From Paracoccus seriniphilus (GTDB lineage Bacteria; Pseudomonadota; Alphaproteobacteria; Rhodobacterales; Rhodobacteraceae), in NCBI RefSeq assembly GCF_028553745.1, contig NZ_CP067129.1, forward strand, positions 416,501 through 480,500: a stretch of DNA of 64,000 nucleotides, given 5' to 3'. The notes under the pieces are model-generated. The model was not told the DNA's origin. It was given only the letters and a program-made list of their open reading frames with translations, and made no database searches. Within the stretch, counting starts at the first letter, position 1. The number at the start of each line of letters is the position of its first letter. This document shows, one piece after another, positions 60,656 through 64,000 of the stretch. The position numbers and the translations under genes are program-made.

Positions 60656-62311
60656 ATGACCGACGAGACGCAGATCGAACGCGAGTCGATGGAATACGAT
60701 GTTGTGATCGTCGGTGGAGGCCCCTCGGGGCTGTCAGCAGCGATCCGGCTGAAGCAGATTGATCCCGAGATCCAGGTCGTGGTTCTGGAAAAAGGTTCTG
60801 AAATCGGCGCCCATATCCTGTCGGGTGCGGTGCTGGACCCATCCGGGCTGAACCGGCTGATCCCCGACTGGAAGGAAAAGGGCGCGCCACTGAACACCGA
60901 AGTCGTGGATGACAACTTCTTCGTGCTTGGCGAGGGTGGGCAGATGCGCGTGCCCAACTGGCCGATGCCGCCGCTGATGAACAATCACGGCAACTATGTC
61001 GTCAGCATGGGCAACGTCTGTCGCTGGCTGGCCGAACAGGCCGAGGAACTGGGGGTCGAAATCTTCCCCGGCATGGCCGCCAGCAAGATCGTCTGGGATG
61101 GCAATCGCGTCAAGGGCGTCGTCGCCGGTGAGATGGGCCTGAATTCGGATGGCACCCCCGGCAACATGTATGAACCGGGGATGGAACTGCACGGCAAATA
61201 TGTCTTCATCGCCGAAGGCGTGCGCGGCAGCCTGGCCAAGGAGATCATCGGCAAGCTGAATCTCTCCGAGGGTCACGAGCCGCAGAAATTCGGCCTTGGC
61301 ATGAAGGAAATCTGGGAGGTCAAGCCCGAGAAGTTCAAGAAGGGCCGGGTGGTCCACACCATGGGCTGGCCCCTCGGCAAGAATGCCGGTGGCGGCAGCT
61401 TCATCTATCATTTCGAGGACAATCAGGTGCTGGTCGGCTTTGTCGTCCACCTGAACTACGAGAACCCCTATCTTTACCCTTACGCGGAATTCCAGCGCTT
61501 CAAGCATCACCCGATGGTGGCCGAGCTTCTGGAAGGCGGCAAACGCGTTGCCTATGGCGCGCGGGCGATCAGCGAGGGCGGGCTGCAGTCCATCCCCGAG
61601 CTGTCCTTTGATGGCGGTGTTCTGCTGGGCTGCTCGGCGGGAATGGTCAACGTTCCCCGCATCAAGGGCAATCACAATGCGATGATTTCCGGCATCGAGG
61701 CCGCCGAAGCCGCGGCTGCGGCGCTGAAGGAGGGCCGCGAGGGTGATCGTCTGACCGCCTATGACGCGGCAGTTCGTGGCGGGGATATTGCCAAGGATCT
61801 GAAAAAGGTCCGCAACGTCAAGCCGATCTGGTCACGTCTGGGCCTGTGGCCCTCGCTGGTGCTTGGCGGTTTCGACATGTGGGTGTCGAACCTGACCGGC
61901 TGGAACCCTCTTGGCACCTGGAAGCATGGCAAGAGCGATGCGCAGGCGACCGGCAAGGCCAAGGACTTCCAGCCGATCGACTATCCCAAGCCGGACGGCA
62001 AGCTGTCCTTTGACCGGCTGACCAATGTGGCTTTCGCCTTCACCAATCACGAGGAAAGCCAGCCCTGCCATCTGAAGCTGAAGGATCCTTCGGTGCCGAT
62101 CCGGGTGAACCTGCCCGAATTCGCCGAGCCGGCGCAGCGCTATTGCCCGGCCGGCGTCTATGAGGTGATCGAAGAGGGCGGCGAACCGCGCTTCCAGATC
62201 AACTTCCAGAACTGCGTTCACTGCAAGACCTGCGACATCAAGGATCCGTCGCAGAACATCAACTGGACCACGCCGCAGGGCGGTGACGGGCCGAATTACC
62301 CGAACATGTGA
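60656..62311 (+). CDS. electron transfer flavoprotein-ubiquinone oxidoreductase
   Basis: The 551-residue enzyme passes electrons from reduced ETF to ubiquinone. The FAD site is VVIVGGGPSGLSAAIRL; the membrane-contact region includes GSEIGAHILSGAVLDPSGL; and the [4Fe-4S] cluster is held by RYCPAGVY and QNCVHCKTCDIKDPSQN near the C-terminus. It completes the electron path from the acyl-CoA dehydrogenase found upstream. The ATG at 60656 has a purine-rich ribosome site. No ETF alpha/beta genes lie in the window. Confidence 0.96.
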   Translation: MTDETQIERESMEYDVVIVGGGPSGLSAAIRLKQIDPEIQVVVLEKGSEIGAHILSGAVLDPSGLNRLIPDWKEKGAPLNTEVVDDNFFVLGEGGQMRVPNWPMPPLMNNHGNYVVSMGNVCRWLAEQAEELGVEIFPGMAASKIVWDGNRVKGVVAGEMGLNSDGTPGNMYEPGMELHGKYVFIAEGVRGSLAKEIIGKLNLSEGHEPQKFGLGMKEIWEVKPEKFKKGRVVHTMGWPLGKNAGGGSFIYHFEDNQVLVGFVVHLNYENPYLYPYAEFQRFKHHPMVAELLEGGKRVAYGARAISEGGLQSIPELSFDGGVLLGCSAGMVNVPRIKGNHNAMISGIEAAEAAAAALKEGREGDRLTAYDAAVRGGDIAKDLKKVRNVKPIWSRLGLWPSLVLGGFDMWVSNLTGWNPLGTWKHGKSDAQATGKAKDFQPIDYPKPDGKLSFDRLTNVAFAFTNHEESQPCHLKLKDPSVPIRVNLPEFAEPAQRYCPAGVYEVIEEGGEPRFQINFQNCVHCKTCDIKDPSQNINWTTPQGGDGPNYPNM

Positions 62312-62319
62312 TCGCATTT

Positions 62320-62355
62320 GCCGCAGCTGGCCCGTTGCGAGGGGGTGGCTGCGGC
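62320..62355 (+). terminator. weak hairpin after ETF-QO
   Basis: GCCGCAGC (62320-62327) and GCTGCGGC (62348-62355) form an 8-bp stem with a 20-base loop, without a T-run. It may slow or end ETF-QO transcription before the TPR gene; the case is weak. Confidence 0.3.
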
Positions 62356-62389
62356 GATAGGGTCGCGCTAGAAAACTCTGTTATCCGGG

Positions 62390-64000
62390 ATGGAAACCTT
62401 GAACCTGACCCGCCCGAATCTGGCGCTGACCCTTGCCCTGCTGTTGTCCCTCGGGGCACCGGCTGCTCTTCATGCTCAGGACCGGCCTTCGCCGCGCCCG
62501 GAGGACGAGGCGAAGGAAAGCGCACCGGTCTTCGGGCTTGCCGGGCCGTATCTGGCCGCGCGTATGGCCGCCGTCGAAAGCGATTATCGCGCCGCAGCCC
62601 GATATTTCGCTCAGGCCGTGGCGCATGATCCGGGCGATGCCTATCTGGCAGACAGCGCACTGGTTGCATTCTGTTCCGCGGGCGAGATCGAGCGCGGGGT
62701 CAAATTTGCCGCCCGGATGGAAGAGCGCGGGGACAGCACCGAACTGTCCCGTCTGGTTCGCAGCGCGGATCTTGTGCATCAGGGCGATTGGGATGCCTTG
62801 CTTGAACGCACGGATCCCGAGAAGAGCACCAGGCCGCATCGCAAGGATCGCGATCTGATGGTCGGCATGATCCGTGCCTGGGCACTGATGGGCGCGGGCC
62901 GCGCCTCGGATGCCATGGTGCTGCTGGAGGAAATGGCGAAGACCCCCGATGTGGCGCCGATGGTCAATTATCATCTGGCGCTGGCACGGGCGCTGGTGGG
63001 CGATTATGAGCGCGCCGCGAAGCTGCTGGAAGGTCGCGTGACCGGCGCGCATGTTCTGGGCTTCATGGCGCGCGCGGAAATTCTGGCCCAGCTTGAGCGG
63101 CGCGACGAGGCGATTGCCTTGCTGGACAATTTGCCGGGGCTTGAGGCCGAACCGCAACTGCTGGCATTGCGCGATGCCTTGAAGGCCGGAGAGCCGGTCG
63201 CATTCGACGTGGTGCGCACACCCGCCGACGGGGTCGCGCAGGTGTTTCTGACCTTTGCGACTGCTCTGGCCTCGAATCCGAATCCCGAGCCTCTGTCACT
63301 GATTCATGCCCGGCTGGCGTCATGGCTGTCGCCCGAGATGACCGAGGCGCGTCTGATGACGGCGCAATTGCTGCAGGAACATCAGCAGTTCGATCTGGCC
63401 GAAGAGGAATATGAGACCCTGCGCCGCAAGGGGCAGATGCGTCCGGTCGCCGAACTGGCGCGGATAGATGCCCTGTCGCAGGCCGACCGCCATGACGAGG
63501 CTGAAAAGGCCGCCCTGTCCCTGACCGCGGCCTATCCGGAATTGCCGCAGGCCTGGATTGCATTGGGGGATCTGTTGCGCCAGCAGCAGAAATTCTCGCA
63601 GGCTGTGCCTGCCTATGACAAGGCGCTGACCCTGCTGACGGATGCGCCCGATCAGGCACGGTGGTTCCCGCTGTATGCGCGTGGCATCGCGCTGGAACGC
63701 GCGGGACAGTTCGAACGCGCCGAGAAGGATCTGCTGGCGGCGATCGAGATCCGTCCCGATCAGGCCAGTCTGCTGAACTATCTGGGCTATAGCTGGATTG
63801 ACCGCGGCGAGAATCTGGACCGGGCGCTGGAACTGATCCGGCGTGCTGTCGAGCTGTCGCCCGATGACGGCTATATCCTGGATTCGCTTGCATGGGCCTA
63901 TTTCCGTCTGGGTCGCTATGACGAGGCGGTCGCGCCGATGGAGAAAGCCATCGGCACCATGGCCGCCGATCCTTTGGTCAATGACCATCTGGGGGATATC
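62390..64000 (+). CDS. exported TPR-repeat protein (3' end beyond window)
   Basis: The frame runs from an ATG at 62390 to the end of the window (537 codons, no stop), so the protein is incomplete. It begins with a signal peptide (LTLALLLSLGAPAALHA), then about 500 residues of helical repeats. Clear TPR units are VESDYRAAARYFAQAVAHDP, AWIALGDLLRQQQKFSQAVP, RAEKDLLAAIEIRPDQASLL and WAYFRLGRYDEAVAPMEKAI. It is a periplasmic scaffold of unknown partner. In related genomes this gene tends to precede ispE; that cannot be verified here. Confidence 0.88.
   Translation, partial: METLNLTRPNLALTLALLLSLGAPAALHAQDRPSPRPEDEAKESAPVFGLAGPYLAARMAAVESDYRAAARYFAQAVAHDPGDAYLADSALVAFCSAGEIERGVKFAARMEERGDSTELSRLVRSADLVHQGDWDALLERTDPEKSTRPHRKDRDLMVGMIRAWALMGAGRASDAMVLLEEMAKTPDVAPMVNYHLALARALVGDYERAAKLLEGRVTGAHVLGFMARAEILAQLERRDEAIALLDNLPGLEAEPQLLALRDALKAGEPVAFDVVRTPADGVAQVFLTFATALASNPNPEPLSLIHARLASWLSPEMTEARLMTAQLLQEHQQFDLAEEEYETLRRKGQMRPVAELARIDALSQADRHDEAEKAALSLTAAYPELPQAWIALGDLLRQQQKFSQAVPAYDKALTLLTDAPDQARWFPLYARGIALERAGQFERAEKDLLAAIEIRPDQASLLNYLGYSWIDRGENLDRALELIRRAVELSPDDGYILDSLAWAYFRLGRYDEAVAPMEKAIGTMAADPLVNDHLGDI

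Overview
The window reads as chromosomal DNA of a Paracoccus-like member of the Rhodobacteraceae (Alphaproteobacteria). The evidence is the high GC content with third-position G/C bias throughout, a CcrM GANTC methyltransferase and a TrcR (DUF1013) cell-cycle regulator, a COQ9-family gene beside rpsU, a DUF1127 gene, and a 50-residue aa3 cytochrome oxidase subunit IV that closely resembles the Paracoccus denitrificans protein. Almost all of it is densely packed core genome. I see no insertion sequence, prophage, CRISPR array, rRNA or tRNA gene, and no island with different base composition. Sixty-six protein genes are annotated; the first (an MFS transporter tail) and the last (a TPR protein) run off the ends.

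Layout. 1-4.5 kb: transporter tail, allA-rnhB, ccrM behind a leader with three GANTC sites, then a translationally coupled GSCFA/SGNH-like pair. 4.5-8.5 kb: alkB, mutY, a DUF721-dsbA pair, and mscL behind a ladder of alternating hairpins. 8.6-14.3 kb: ald with a divergent Lrp/AsnC regulator, rpsU/COQ9, a quinone oxidoreductase, an RNase T2 with a changed catalytic residue, trcR and a small GlsB-type membrane protein. 14.4-24.4 kb: gabD, a P1-type peptidase, smpB, sseA-aminotransferase, an OmpA/BON-like envelope protein with a coiled-coil partner, ubiA/rsmE and DUF1127.

24.5-36.5 kb: msrA-prmA, a YeeE/YedE transporter, DUF484-xerC, fsa, priA, a lytic transglycosylase, a histone-H1-like basic protein, an L,D-transpeptidase lipoprotein and an MFS exporter. 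36.5-50 kb: a peptide-type ABC transporter (double ATPase plus two permeases, no binding protein), nadE, an 18-repeat MORN protein, an EamA exporter, ycjX-ycjF, hrpB, DUF2794 and tandem I78-type lipoproteins. 50-64 kb: TetR and a divergent glutamate dehydrogenase, a Sua5/YrdC tRNA-modification enzyme, acyl-CoA dehydrogenase plus MBL hydrolase, ctaH, a Cys/His lipoprotein, azlCD, GNAT, greA with a membrane protein, ETF-quinone oxidoreductase and a TPR protein.

Common themes are genome maintenance and cell cycle (ccrM, trcR, rnhB, mutY, xerC, priA, hrpB), envelope construction (lytic transglycosylase, L,D-transpeptidase, OmpA, MORN, mscL), and amino-acid and fatty-acid oxidation feeding ubiquinone (ald, gabD, GDH, acyl-CoA dehydrogenase, ETF-QO, ubiA, COQ9). 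Packing is extreme: ten same-strand junctions overlap by ATGA/GTGA, and five of fifteen convergent junctions share exactly four bases. No clear new multi-gene defence or mobile system was found. The least explained items are the GSCFA/SGNH couplet, the hairpin ladder before mscL, the H1-like protein, the BON-OmpA pair, and the RNase T2 active-site change.
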